Shown: in pieces, positions 40,303 through 52,400 of the stretch
How the letters are laid out: the number at the start of each line of letters is the position of its first letter
Position numbering within the stretch: position 1 is the stretch's first letter
Assembly (NCBI GenBank): GCA_003993805.1
Contig: RSEF01000002.1
Span: 8,385,829 to 8,449,828, forward strand
DNA length: 64,000 bases
Direction: 5' to 3'
Source: Himantopus leucocephalus
Lineage: Eukaryota; Chordata; Aves; Charadriiformes; Recurvirostridae
Made by a program: the position numbers and the translations under genes
Notes under the pieces: model-generated
Database searches by the model: none
What the model was told of the DNA's origin: nothing
What the model saw: only the letters and a program-made list of their open reading frames with translations

Positions 40303-41439
40303 AAAAAAAAAGAAAGATCCAGAAGAAAGAATGAAAACTTTTTAGGCCAACTGATGTATTCTTTCAGATGTGGGGCATTTCTAGAAAAAATTTCATTTTA
40401 GCATCATTTGAATTTAGAATCTCACAGTCAGACTTTGCTTAATCTGCTTGTTGTCAGAACAGTAATGGATTACTGCAATTTGGATGCTTCCTGGCATTTT
40501 TTCCTGTCATTCTTTTTGGCAAGCTGAGCTGTTGGGATAACATTTTTCATGCCCAGCACAGCCAATGTTTCACGTGAGGTAGTCCTTTTTGTCAGGGATG
40601 GACATCATGGGCACTGTTATTCAGGTACCAAATAGCAGTAATTGGAACATAGGTTTGTGTGTACATCAGATATCTTTAAAATTTTGTTGGAGAAAAATAC
40701 TTGTATACTGATGAATATTATGTATATTTTTTGTTACATGTTTTGTCTTGAGAGTGAATAGTCTTAAATGTAGTTATGCAAACGTTGCTGCCCAAGTTAT
40801 TTCCCTGAGAAAAGGGCTGGTCGCACAGCAGAGTATGTGAGGTATACTTTACCCAAAGAGCTTTTATAAACTTTATATGCTTATTTGTAATTAGCTGAAC
40901 AACCTGATATCAACCAGCAGCTAACTTGGCTTGAAGGACCTAAATGGGAAATATGAAGCTTTTTTCAGATACTGAATTCTTGCACAACAATTAATTTGTT
41001 ACTCCTGTTCTGCTGTATGTTTTACTTTATCTTGTATATAAAGCTTTCATTTTATACATTTTAATTTTTCTTAAAACTGATTTCTATTTTTTCACTTTTA
41101 ATTTTTTTTTGCCTTAGCTGGAATATCAATAAATGCACAAATGAGTTATTACTTGGTATTACACTTAATATCCCAGAAAGCATCCATATATCTTTTATGA
41201 TATTATCAACTTGTCAAATGTGCAGAGACTGCCCGATATGATTACTGTTATTAATAAAGACCATAATATGAAATTGCATGGACAAACACACACAGTTTCC
41301 AGTGGGAAGCCATTTAAATTGATGTTTAACATCCAGTACTTCAATTACATGATGTATTTGCTGATAGCTAGCTTTTACATATTGACATACATTTTTATTT
41401 AACTTTACCTGGAAATGTCAGAAGGAGAGTTCAGGGAAA

Positions 41440-41660
41440 ATAGAAGCGAGATTTTAATTAATATTGCTCACGGTGGGACGCAAGCATTGTTTCAGTTTCA
41501 AATTAGAACAGTGCTCACTCAGGCATGCACTGCTAATATGTTATAATTAAGGACTTGTAGAGAAAGGAAAAATTAATGGACAGCATCTCTAATAATGAGT
41601 TGCATTACAGCGGAGGGAATCAATATGGCCTCATGGTTCATCAGTCGTTTGCCTTTGCTT
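41440..41660. promoter_or_regulatory. Candidate non-coding element rich in TAAT cores
   Basis: Within about 220 bp there are several TAAT/ATTA cores (TTTTAATTAATATT near 41452, TATAATTAAGG near 41543, AAATTAATGG near 41570, TCTAATAATGAG near 41588) embedded in non-repetitive, moderately GC sequence. Such clustering can mark homeodomain-bound enhancers, but AT-rich intron gives these cores by chance as well. Confidence 0.25.
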
Positions 41661-44179
41661 CAGACCGCTCTGTGTGTGGGGGGGAGGGTTAATATATATA
41701 TGTGTGCGGATGTATGATTGAAAGTCACCAAAGGCCAGAAGTTATAAAAAGTATAGAGATTTCCTGTTTATGTGTGGTCATTAAATAATCAGAAGCTGCT
41801 TTTAAAAGCCTAGATACATGCTTGTTTTTGATATTTTGCTGTAATAGGAAGTTTAGCACATTTGTAAAGCTTTTGTCATCAGGATTAATAACGGACTAAA
41901 ATATTCCCCACAAAACCCCTACTCTTGTAAATAATCCTGTGCATTATAATTTTATAGGTAGAATGCTGGAAGGAATATTGGTTGTGGGAACTACTGATAT
42001 GAGGTGGACTAGTTTTATCACTTTTACCACTCCCCTTGGCCTATCATAAGTCAAAATCAGACTGTTAATTCACAGGTATATACGTAAAATTGTAATCATT
42101 AGCTACTTTACAGAAATAATAAAAATTTACTGTAGGGAAAGTAATTCAGTTAAGGGATATTTTGTAGAAGTCATAGAAATGTATTTATAAGCATGACAAT
42201 AGCAGCAAAAAGAGGGATCCATTTTGACTTGTTTGTCATATGGAAGTTTATTTAAATCTTTGATCTTTTGGGTTTTGCTCAGATTTGAAAAATAATAACT
42301 GACTGGAAGCATTTCCCCTTGTCTAAAAAGCTTCCGGTGAGAAGTATGCTCATGTTTTGTTTTTATTATGGATCTGAGGGTGGCATGGCTGCTATGAAGG
42401 TGGGAAACTTAAGCTTTGCATTTGGTTTGAGTTATCAGCTGAGTATCCAAAATTGCTGCATCCAGATGGCTAGTAGCTCCTTCTCCATCTACTTGTGAAA
42501 AGAGATTGTCAGACCTTGTTTTGGTGGTGATTCATCCCTGACTGATAGTTTTACATAATTTTATGAATCTCTGCCTAACATGAACCTGATATTTTTGTGT
42601 TGTGGAATAAACACATCTTTCATGAAAAAAATATAGTTCTTATAAACTTGCAGTTTAATTTCCATCCAAGGATTTCCAAACATTTCACAAACTTAAATTC
42701 ATTAGGACTCGTAACAATATCTCTTTTAAGGAAAAAAAAAATAGACCTTAGATAAGAAGTCTAAGGCTGGTAAGAATCTGCATCAACCATACAGACTGAA
42801 TTTTGAAAACTTGTTGATTCCTGATATGGATGTGTACAGCACTTCACAGAAAAGTGAAAAAAGGGGGGGAGGGGACTTTTCTGGATATAATATGTTATGC
42901 ATAAAGTTATTTTCATTGCAAGATATCAAACACTCAGTTATTCTGCAAGAGTTGCCATAATGCAAACACAATTCAGGTATCCGTTGACATTTAGTGTTTC
43001 TCTTCCATCACACCCTCCTCAAAGGCACACCTGATAAAGCTGCCTCTTAAGAATGTGCATTATACAAAACCAGTATTTTGGCAGCATCTACCAAATCTTA
43101 AACGTAGCACAGCAGTAAATCTAGAGTGAAATCCTCAATTTGCTCAAATTGAAACAAACAGAGCTTGTACTAGGTATTGTACAGTTCACATCCCTGTTGT
43201 GGAAACTCAATAGTCTCCTGCAGTTTGAGGCTTCACTTGAAAGGTTCAATCCTGCCTTGTAACTGGAACAAACTTTTAATCCTACCCATTTGGACTTCCG
43301 TATTTACCTCATTTACTTGTTTGTTTCCTTGCTTATATAAATGTGATGACATGGGGCTCATAGGAGACTTTTCTCCTAAGGATCTTGAGACAATACAGTG
43401 CACCAACATTCCCTTATGCAACTTCTTTGTTTCTCCCAATAAGGATTTTTTATGATTTTTTTTAATGACCATTTTGTGGTAAGAGAATTCAAAACTCTTT
43501 GTATAACTTTAATATTATAATGCCTATTATATTTTCACTAAAGACAAGGTCTGATTTTGATACAAAATTTATTAAAGTCACCCAATTTTGTAGACACTTA
43601 TGTGTGAACATATTCAAAAGCCTACTAAGTTATTTAAATTCCTTACCTTGCTCTTAATGTATTTTTCCATGTTGTAACTCCAAATTAAATTGAAGTTGCT
43701 GTCCTCACTTATTTGACCTGTCCCAGTGGTGTGGCTACCTTCAAGAAAAGAAGAAAGAATTCTTAGAAAGAATATAGTTGTTCTCTTCACTGAAAAGGAT
43801 TCCCGGATGAGAAAAGCTGCTCTTCCAAGTCCTCCATTATTCCTGAAGAGATTATCTCCTGTGTGCCATAAATCTGAGAGCTGTCTCCCAGTCTAATAAC
43901 ATGTGACTGAGATGCTTCAGGAATTTGATGCTAGGACCAGTGGAGAAGAAAGCTCAGCCAGATTTCCACTCCATCTACTCTCTTCTTTTGAACTGGAATG
44001 TGAACTTGCATTTAGACTCTGTGGAGCCTTAGAAACTATGTATATTATTTTACTAAAACTCATGTGTTGTAAGGGTATGATAATGCTGATTCACGTAGAT
44101 ACCCCATTATAGTCCCAAAATTTCTCATCAGGAAGTGTCATCTAAGCCAACTATTCTATATCTTGTACTGTACAGCCAT

Positions 44180-45130
44180 TGTTTCTGTCTAGGTATAGGT
44201 ATAGTATCTCACATTTCTCCCTACTGAATCATGTCCTTTTCTTATGCCATTTTCAAATTTGTCAAGATTAATTTGATTCTAATCTTGTTCTTTACGGGCT
44301 TGAAAGAAGCTGCAGACCCTGTGTTGTGTGCAGTCAAATGTCGCATTTAGTAAGCATTTGGTCTGTTCCATCAACTAAATGATTAATGAAATTACTGAAT
44401 AAATACTACTAGACCCAGGACAGACCCACTGCAGAATGCTACTGATACATCCTTTTCTGACATCCTGTTTTGACAGTTGTACATTGATAGGTCTAAATAT
44501 GGTTTTCAAAACAATTTTACCCAGTTTAAAGAGGGTTTGTCTAGACTTGCTGATGAAAATGTCATGTGAGACAGTACCAAAAACCTGCTAAAGGGAACAT
44601 AAGACATCTACTGACTTCTTCCTTCACACAAGGATTTTATCCTGTCATGGAGAAAATCAACTTGATTCAGCAGTCTGTTCTTTAAAAATCCATGTTGACA
44701 ATACTTATGTAATCTGTCCTGTCCTCTCGGTGCTTTTTATTTGCTCCAGTGTGTTTCTGGGTCTTCATTTTAAACTGAGTAGTCCACATTTCCCAAACTT
44801 TTCCATTTTCTCTCATTCTGAAGATAGGTTTTGGGTTGGTATATTTTGGTTTACTTTTCCGAACCTTCTTGAGCCATGCTTCTTTCCCATCAGTCCTCTT
44901 AAATAAGTACTAAGTGTTCTAAATTTGCTCTAGTGTGCTTTCTAAGAATGAGTTTCATCAGGCCCGTAATTTGAAAACGTAAAATTTGGTCAAATGCTCA
45001 CCTACCTCCTTCTACCTTCCACTTTATTCTTCTTCCTGGTGTGTTGTGATTAGTTGCCTGATCACAGTTCTTTTTCTAATGAAAAATAAAGCCAAAGTAA
45101 CTTAAATATTTTTCTCATGGTCATCTATTG
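44180..45130 (-). mobile_element. Ancient L3/CR1-like LINE relic, minus orientation
   Basis: The + strand shows, in order, the landmarks of an antisense L3-type element: 'tctcacatttctccctactg', 'tgccattttcaaatttgtca', 'gacccaggacagacccactg' followed by 'cagaatgctac', then 'gacttgctgatgaaaatgtc' as the counterpart of the usual 'tgagacttt/ctgtcaaatgc' stretch, 'aaaatccatgttgacaatac', and further right 'gaatgagtttcatcaggccc'. These are the complements of the 3' half of the reverse-transcriptase ORF in old amniote L3/CR1 elements. Every block is strongly diverged, so the insertion predates birds. It may extend to about 45900, where the sequence keeps the same T/C-rich flavour, but I cannot anchor it there. 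Confidence 0.6.
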
Positions 45131-48100
45131 ATAATTCTCCTGAGTAACATGCAGTTGTTATTTTCAGTATACTTACATTTGTGGGGAAAAAAAAACCAAA
45201 CAGAAAACCCCACGTGTGTCCTAATAATTTTAAAACAATCCATGTATTTTTCATGGCTTTTATTTGTGAACCAACTGCAAGATTTTACTACCTTTGCTTT
45301 CCCCTCGTTTTTTTTTTTTTTTCTGCTAAATCCTGCAGAAAATTCTACAAATATTCTTAACGTGTTTGTGGGTCTTTTATTGTCACTTTTCTCTACTATT
45401 ATATATGAACCATTTTCTGAGGGACCACAGGAGATCTACCAACCATAGACAGAGAAACTGTGGAGGATTTAATCATCTGTTTTCTGACTGTTTTCATACT
45501 ATTTCTGTGTCTCGAGCGTGTTCTTTTTCCTGTTCCTTTATGTTACATGCTATACTTTGATCTTTCTGACTTTTGTCCCACTGTGCTCTTGCTATTTTTA
45601 GATTCCTACTTATTAATTTGACTTCCAAAGTGATTTATTTTGAAGACTTTGCAATTTATCTACCTGCAAGATTTCTAGACAGAGTGAAATTGGTCTTTCC
45701 AGAGTCTGGTATTAATTTCATCCTTCTTCTCTTATGAAGAATTAATGACCTTTACCATTTCACCATCTTTTGCACCTATAGTTCCTTTGACAGGTCTTGA
45801 AAGGCCCTTTTTTTTCTTCCAGGAAGAGCTGCTGAGGGTCTTCCTCTATTGCTTTTATATGCTTTTATGTAAATAAATAGCCCAGTGTCCTGCTGCATTC
45901 TGCTTCCAGCGAGCATTTCGTAGTTTTACTCTTCTACTTTGTATTTAGTGTTCTTGGTTTTTTTTTGGTGTGTGTGTGTAGTTGATGAAACATATTAGAA
46001 ACCTATAAACCGCTGTCAAAGCATAATGATATTTAGGAAAGATTCGTTTATCTAGAAGTTGTATGACCTTCCACTTGGGTTTTTTTTGTTTTTTTTTTTT
46101 TACTTTTTTATGCCCCAAAGTGCGTACTCCAGCAAGGCTATCAGCGATGGGCAAATCAGTTGGGTGCACACGGGCTTTTTATTAACAGGGGAATTAGCAT
46201 TTGCCATCTACCAGTGATGGAAAGCTTGTCCTTAAGTAATTTGCTCTTTTAGACAGATTTCTGCCAGAAGATCCAGTGGCTTCACAGCAAACATAGCTCA
46301 GTGCTTTTTTCCCCATGCATCCTTCAGGTGGCAAAAAGAGAGGGATTAAGAGAAGTTCAGAAGTTTCCTGGAAGCAGTAATAGGCCTTCTCCAATCTGAT
46401 TGCTTCCTGCAGTGGGATCACCACCTTTCTCTACAGATAAACCCATTTATCTGTACCTATCTTAAGGTCTGTCTTCAAAGCAGAATGACTCCCTCGCTCT
46501 TCAGTACTGCAGTCGCGTAGTGTGCCAATGAGAAATTCCAGCTATTATCTATATGTTTCTCCCAAGGCACCTAGCAAATGCTGTTGAGGATGCTGAAGCT
46601 GCTAAACACTGCTACATTTCTTGGTTTTGATTCTTTATGTGAAGGGAAATGCCTTAAGTATTCAGTATTCTTCCCACTTTTTTAGTGATATACAGAAGAG
46701 AAAACTGGAAAAAAATAATTTAAATGAGGATGTTAAGGACAGAGACTTTATTCTAGTTTCCATTGATATTGCTTACCTATGGTATTTCTACTCATATAAG
46801 GACTGTGTATTAGCGTTTGGATTTATGTGCATATCCTCTGCATCAGATGCCAGTTGCCCTGTTTGTATAGAATAAATGCATTTTTGCTGCAGCAAAGCCT
46901 CTTTTGGCTCCTTCATTTTATTTTCTTGCCGTTTTGAAGTTGAACACATTTCTGAGGTACCAGATGGCCAGGTATTAAATGCACAAAGTGCATTGTTTCC
47001 TCCTTCCCTCCCCTGCAGCAGTCTGTTTAGCTATACAAATAGGAGCGGTTGAGATTAAAAGCAGGAATTGCAGCTGGTAATAAACCCCAATAAATTCAGG
47101 TGGCATTGAGTATGTTTGAAAAGTAACCAACTTTTAGCATTCTTAAGCTGGTTGCAATAGTGTTAAATAAAATTGTTGGTTGAAGAGACTGGTTATTCAT
47201 TGTGTGTTTCATGCTGACTACAGGGAGAGGGGAGTTTGGAGGAAGAGCTCTTCTTCAATTGGTAATAATGTCCGTTACAAATGAGCTGGGATGGTTCAAA
47301 GTCAATGTGATAGATTGTGGAATAGAATCCACTTGCAACTGTTAATGAGTTGAGGTGAATTTCAGCACGACAGTGAAGAATATGCAGCGAGTTCAAGTAT
47401 TTAACCATGCTGCTTTGGGCTTGACATGGTAAGGCTACAGTAAGAAACTGTTACTTCTTTATGCTGATTTAAAAACCTTGTGAAATGCAGATAAAACTAC
47501 TAACTCCTCACTGCTTATCTTATTTAATATCCAGAGTTAAGCCTTATATAAATAGGGTGTTTCTGAATGGGAGGTAGGTGTAGGTAACATATAGGTTTCT
47601 GGTGTTTTATAACTTAGTTCTCAAGTAAAATGTAGTAGAGTGTTTTTGCAAACATGCTTTAATTAAGCTTGTCTCTGTAGGCAATGTCATCTCATGTTGC
47701 AGCTTTGCCGGGTAGTCTGTATCCTCAGACCCTTTTGCTTCAATGGGTTAAAGTTGTAGATTGCCTTTTAGCTCTTAAGGTTTTACAAGTAAGACGATGT
47801 ACCATAGAGAGAAAAATGAATATAATAACTTTAAGATTTTTAAGATACCTTGATCTTTCATAAGAAAATATGAGATATATTTTTTATGACTTTATATATC
47901 CGAATAGCTGATGTGAATTTCACCACTTTATGTATATTATTACTGTTTCCAAAGTATTTTAGTTCATCTCAGGGAAGCGCTCCTGTAAAATATGGGGCTT
48001 TCTTTATACAGCCATGGAGGTTGTAGTATGGAGGACGACTGAAATTACTTGTGACCTTGTCTGTCATTCATTAGTGAATGCAGCAACATTAATCAAAATG

Positions 48101-51100
48101 TACTCTTTGGAGAATTTTCATCTATAGTATACTGTTCCCATAATTCTTCCTGTGTTTTTCCTAGTGTCAGCAAGATCCTGATGCTTTTAGAGCAGATGTG
48201 TAATTTCTGCAAATATTAGTTATTCACTTTACAGGGCATATATATCACGTAAGAGATGCTACGATATTCAGGCTTTAACATGTACAACATTTTATGGTTC
48301 TTGTGGGCTTGACCTCAATTTATTTGCAAAATAATTTTTCGAATACTAGCACAGAAGCTTTATAATACAAAGTATTTAAAAGTCTCCCACACTAAGTTGA
48401 GTTGGTGATCTGTTGTAAAATAGCAAACAATACATTTTAGTCCATGAGAATTACTCTGTGGAAATGTTGGAACGCAGCACCTTGAATCGAATCAATGCAT
48501 AAACCCTACTGATTTCAACAAATTCAAAATTTCACCTGTTGTCTCTCTTACCCTAGTGCCTGTCATGCTTGGCTGTGAGACCTCAAGCATCATTGTCTTT
48601 TTGAACCCTGGTTCTGATGATAATGTGACCAGGCTGATGGCTTATTGCTTCTCATCCTCTGTTTGTTGCAGCACCTCTTCTCTGTACGCTACAGTATGTG
48701 ACAGAATTTCATTCTCATTTTCTGACAAAAGTAGGTCAAGACTAGGTTCATCCCTGTTGTCGTCCACAGTTCACACTGACAGAAGGAAATCTCTTAGCAT
48801 CTCTCTAATACCTTGTTATTCTCACTTTCACCTCTTGCTCCTTGTTTCTTTGCAAGCACGGAGTCTTAAATTTCTAAAGTAGGGCTGGGTTTATCAGGAA
48901 TGTTAAATTTTGTGCCTTTGGGAGTTTATTCAGGAAAATAGGTGCTTTTGTTACTCTACACGATATCCTTGTGAGGATAGCCTTGTAATAAGAACAGTAG
49001 GAAATGTGAATGGAAAGCCATCTGGTCCGTGCCACTACCCCTGAGGGTACGGCCGTGCAGAGTAGAGTGACTGTTGTGGAAACAGCGTGTTCGTAACAGT
49101 CGTGCTGGGTTGTTCCTCCATGTATCCTACCTGTTCCTTGACTGTAAGCCTGGGGTGCCTGGTGTGAAACAACGCTGGTATGTTACATCTTAGTGCTCGT
49201 ACTGCCAGTTGGTTCCTTTGAAATGTGAACAAACAAAAAAAATTACTATAATGCCGAGTATATTGTTCTCTGCAGTCACGGATGTATGTATTGCATATGC
49301 CTCCAATCATACATTGTGAAAAGGCATATTAGGTTCAAATATTATCTTGCACTCTCTTGTATAACCTCAGTCCTTCTCCCACAAGAGGGAGACATAAAAT
49401 ATGATCGAATCAAAGGAAAAAAGCATCTGGTATGAGGAGACCCTAATTAGCAAGCGACTTTACCCTTCCTCGGGGAACGAAACTCACAGAATGAGTAAAT
49501 ATCAATAGCATGGGAACATTTGGTATGACAGAATGTTTTCTTGTAAAGGAAAGAGAAAGAGACTGTGTAAATGTGATTATAGATTTTGAAGGAAGGCAAA
49601 ATGTTTCTCAGCGAGATTCTGGCTGTGTTTATGTTCGCACATAATGTGGTGCAATTGGAGTAGACCTACCAAGCAAAACACTTGATTTGCAAACCTGACA
49701 TCCAGGCTGGCACAGATTTTAGGAGGTGCTTTCCCTTGGAAGACCTCTAGTCTGGTCCAGGGACTTGAACACCACTAGTGCTCATTTCCTTCAAAAGGGT
49801 GGATGTGTGTGCTCCGCTATGGAAACCAAAGTGTGTTCAGTGAGGGCAAAGCAGAGATTTGCTGCAAAAACATATGACTTGTGTAATAAAACACGACTGT
49901 AAATACACCTTCCTCCTTAGGTTTTTGTAAGTCTTCGTGCCAAAGATTGTGTTTGACATGTGACATTTCATATCGAAACCCTGCCCAAACTCAGGTTTTG
50001 TCTGAAATGTGTTTCCTAGTACGAAATCAAAGGATTTTCCTAAAGAGAAAAGCAATGAAGCTGGTAGTGCTATACTAACACCGTCTTCCACTGCTGAAAT
50101 GCTCACCAAACTCTGAAATACATAATTTAATATAAGACCATTTTGTAGAAAAGGAGGGCAGAAGAGGTGAAGTCTAGTTTGTTTACTTGGGTATTTTTTT
50201 TAATGATTCTTACATAGGGAGCAACGCTGACAGTCTCCCCTAAAACAGAGCAGTCCTATCTATCCGTTCACCTGCAGAGGTGCTCTCAAAACCAGGTAGT
50301 TATTGATGGTCACTGCTATATTGCTCAGTTCCTTTTTGTTGTTGTTACTGATATATTTTTCAGCAGTAGTCCTCCTTCTCAGGATTATTGATCGGTGCCT
50401 GCAATCAGAGCTGCGCTGCTTTCTGCAACGCTGTCTTCAGCTTCTGATTCTGCCTGCTTTTTTCCTGCAGGTTTGTACATGAACAGCCTGATTTCACTTT
50501 AACCTTTGTCTTCTTTTGTGAACAGCCTGTGCAGGCACTGCGGTATCAGGGACCTGAGATTCTGGTGGATCATACAGAGCTTTTTTATTTTATTTTTTCC
50601 AACTTGATTCGTCATTAGGAAAGAAGACAAGACAAAACAAAACAAAATGAACAACAAACCCTTCCAATGCAATAAAATTATGAATGATCTGAGAAAAATG
50701 AGATGAAATTAGAATATGTACTTCCTTTTCTTACTCCATCCATTGCTGCATGGACTAATGACAAATTTGTTCCACTACCCAATGGAAATTAAAAAAAGGA
50801 AGATTACTGGGAAGATTAAAGTGTTTTGTGTTTAGTTCTCCTTTCTTCAATACTGTTTCTGCAAAAAAGATTAGCTCTGCAGAGTTGAAATAAGCAGCAT
50901 AGGAATAGCAACTCTGCTGGAGCAGGAAACAAGCAAAAGTCAGAAACCATTTAAGTGAGATGATTTGAGATCGCCTCACCCTATTTCCAGGTGCTTTTCA
51001 GTGAAATTTATTCAAGCCAGTCTTAGAGCAGCAATCTTGCAGAAATCCTAGAGAGGATCTGGTGTTCCGGGAAAAACAGAGGGTAATATAAAGCTAACTC

Positions 51101-51259
51101 AAAAAAGCAGAATGCAGGACAGGGAGAGGATGCATTCTCAGCTTAACTTAAATTTCTGGGGAAAGGCTGGAGTACGTATCCTTCACTTGCCTGTTTATGA
51201 ACCTCTACCCAATTTTAAAAAAAACCACAATAGTGGTAAGTAACAAACAGACAACACGG

Positions 51260-51283
51260 NTTTGTAAAAAAAAAAAAAAAAAA
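51260..51283. repeat. Single N and 18-A homopolymer
   Basis: One ambiguous base at 51260 and an 18-A run at 51266-51283. It lies about 100 bp before the degenerate CR1-like relic. Confidence 0.9.
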
Positions 51284-51369
51284 GAATGCCAAAAGTATTT
51301 CACATGACCTAATTTCATCCTTTGACAGGGTAGGAAGCCACAGGGCTAAGCATACACAGTAAACATGAC

Positions 51370-52400
51370 TAAATCATGGCTTGAAGGAGGTTTTTGACAA
51401 ATTTTCACAAGCAAGTTGTACAGATCCTGTCTATATGGAAGTCCCTAACCTGGTGTGTGCATCACTGACAGAGCAAAACCCACTCCAAGATGGGACCTGG
51501 TACTGGTGGAGACCCCGTGGGCAGCAGGATCATCTGGATTTGCCTGCGCTGAGTCCTGTCACCCTGTGACTCCAGTAAATGCCTCTATGGGGGCAGTTAC
51601 TGAGCAGCCACATCTGCTTGTTTGGAGATGCTTCTCTGGTGCTTTTCAATGTTTTCATAATGATTTACATGATGCAGCTGAGAGTGTGCTTATGAAATCT
51701 GGTGGTGATGTACAAGCCAGGAGGGCCTGTCAACATGTTCAAGGACAGGCTTGCAGCCCATAATGACTTAGAAAAAAATTGGAGAAATGGCTTGAAATAA
51801 ATGCAGGGCAATCCAGTAAAATGTAAAATACTGCTCTTATCTGTAGTGTACCACAGGTGGAAGGGGGAAGGCTAGCTAGGAAACAAAAAACGCTCTGGGA
51901 TATAAAGGGCGTTGCAGCTGTGCTCAAGTCAGTCCCATCATCATATTGTACAAATATCAAGTGTCCTACTGGTATGTTTAAGGGGGAATGATATGTCAAA
52001 TGTAGGGGAGATAAGACTTTTACTCTGGTCAGCACTTTTGTGAAGCTTATTCTGGAGAAGTGCCCAGTTTTGGTGCTGGAAGGGGTCCGTTCAGAGCAAT
52101 GCAGGAGTGACGTGAGAAAAGACCAATGAAAGAATAGATGTTCTGAAAAAGAAAAGCCTGAGAGGGAAGAAAAAAGGTCTGCCTGTACCAGTAATACCTT
52201 GTAGTTTAAGCTACATTATGTGAATATCAAGAGACAGCATGAGGAAAAATGTCCAAACCCTACAGACACTGAGTATGGAAATAGATTCCTAGGCAGGCGT
52301 AGCCTACAGGAATGGTTTAGGGGTTTTTGCTCTTGCCGGGAGGTGGGTGATGGGCTATCTGATCTCATGAGGTCTGAATGTACATCCCATTTTTTCTGAG
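51370..52400 (+). mobile_element. Degenerate CR1-like LINE relic, plus orientation
   Basis: The frame around 51650-51715 reads FHNDLHDAAESVLMKSGGD, which lines up with the non-LTR reverse transcriptase block Asn-Asp-Leu ... Glu ... Lys-Phe-Ala-Asp-Asp (catalytic Asp pair). Here the Ala-Asp-Asp has decayed to Gly-Gly-Asp. The segment upstream ('agatgggacctggtactggt' and following) is GC-richer than its surroundings and holds an open frame to 51763. About 700 bp on, 'gggctatctgatctcatgag' followed by 'gtctgaatgtacatccc' resembles a worn CR1 3' end. Edges are approximate and the part between 51770 and 52300 is too diverged to assign by eye. No function remains. It could be another non-LTR clade. 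Confidence 0.55.

Noticed and set aside
40124..40345. Open frame of 73 codons crossing the gap at 40.2 kb
   Set aside because: It exists only because Ns contain no stop codons; its left part is a CR1 end and the right part is A-rich.
48556..48882. 108-codon + frame near 48.6 kb as a gene or as part of an L3-like relic
   Set aside because: No domain is visible and the repeat-like flavour (T/C-rich, Ser/Leu-rich translation) could not be anchored to any known consensus block.
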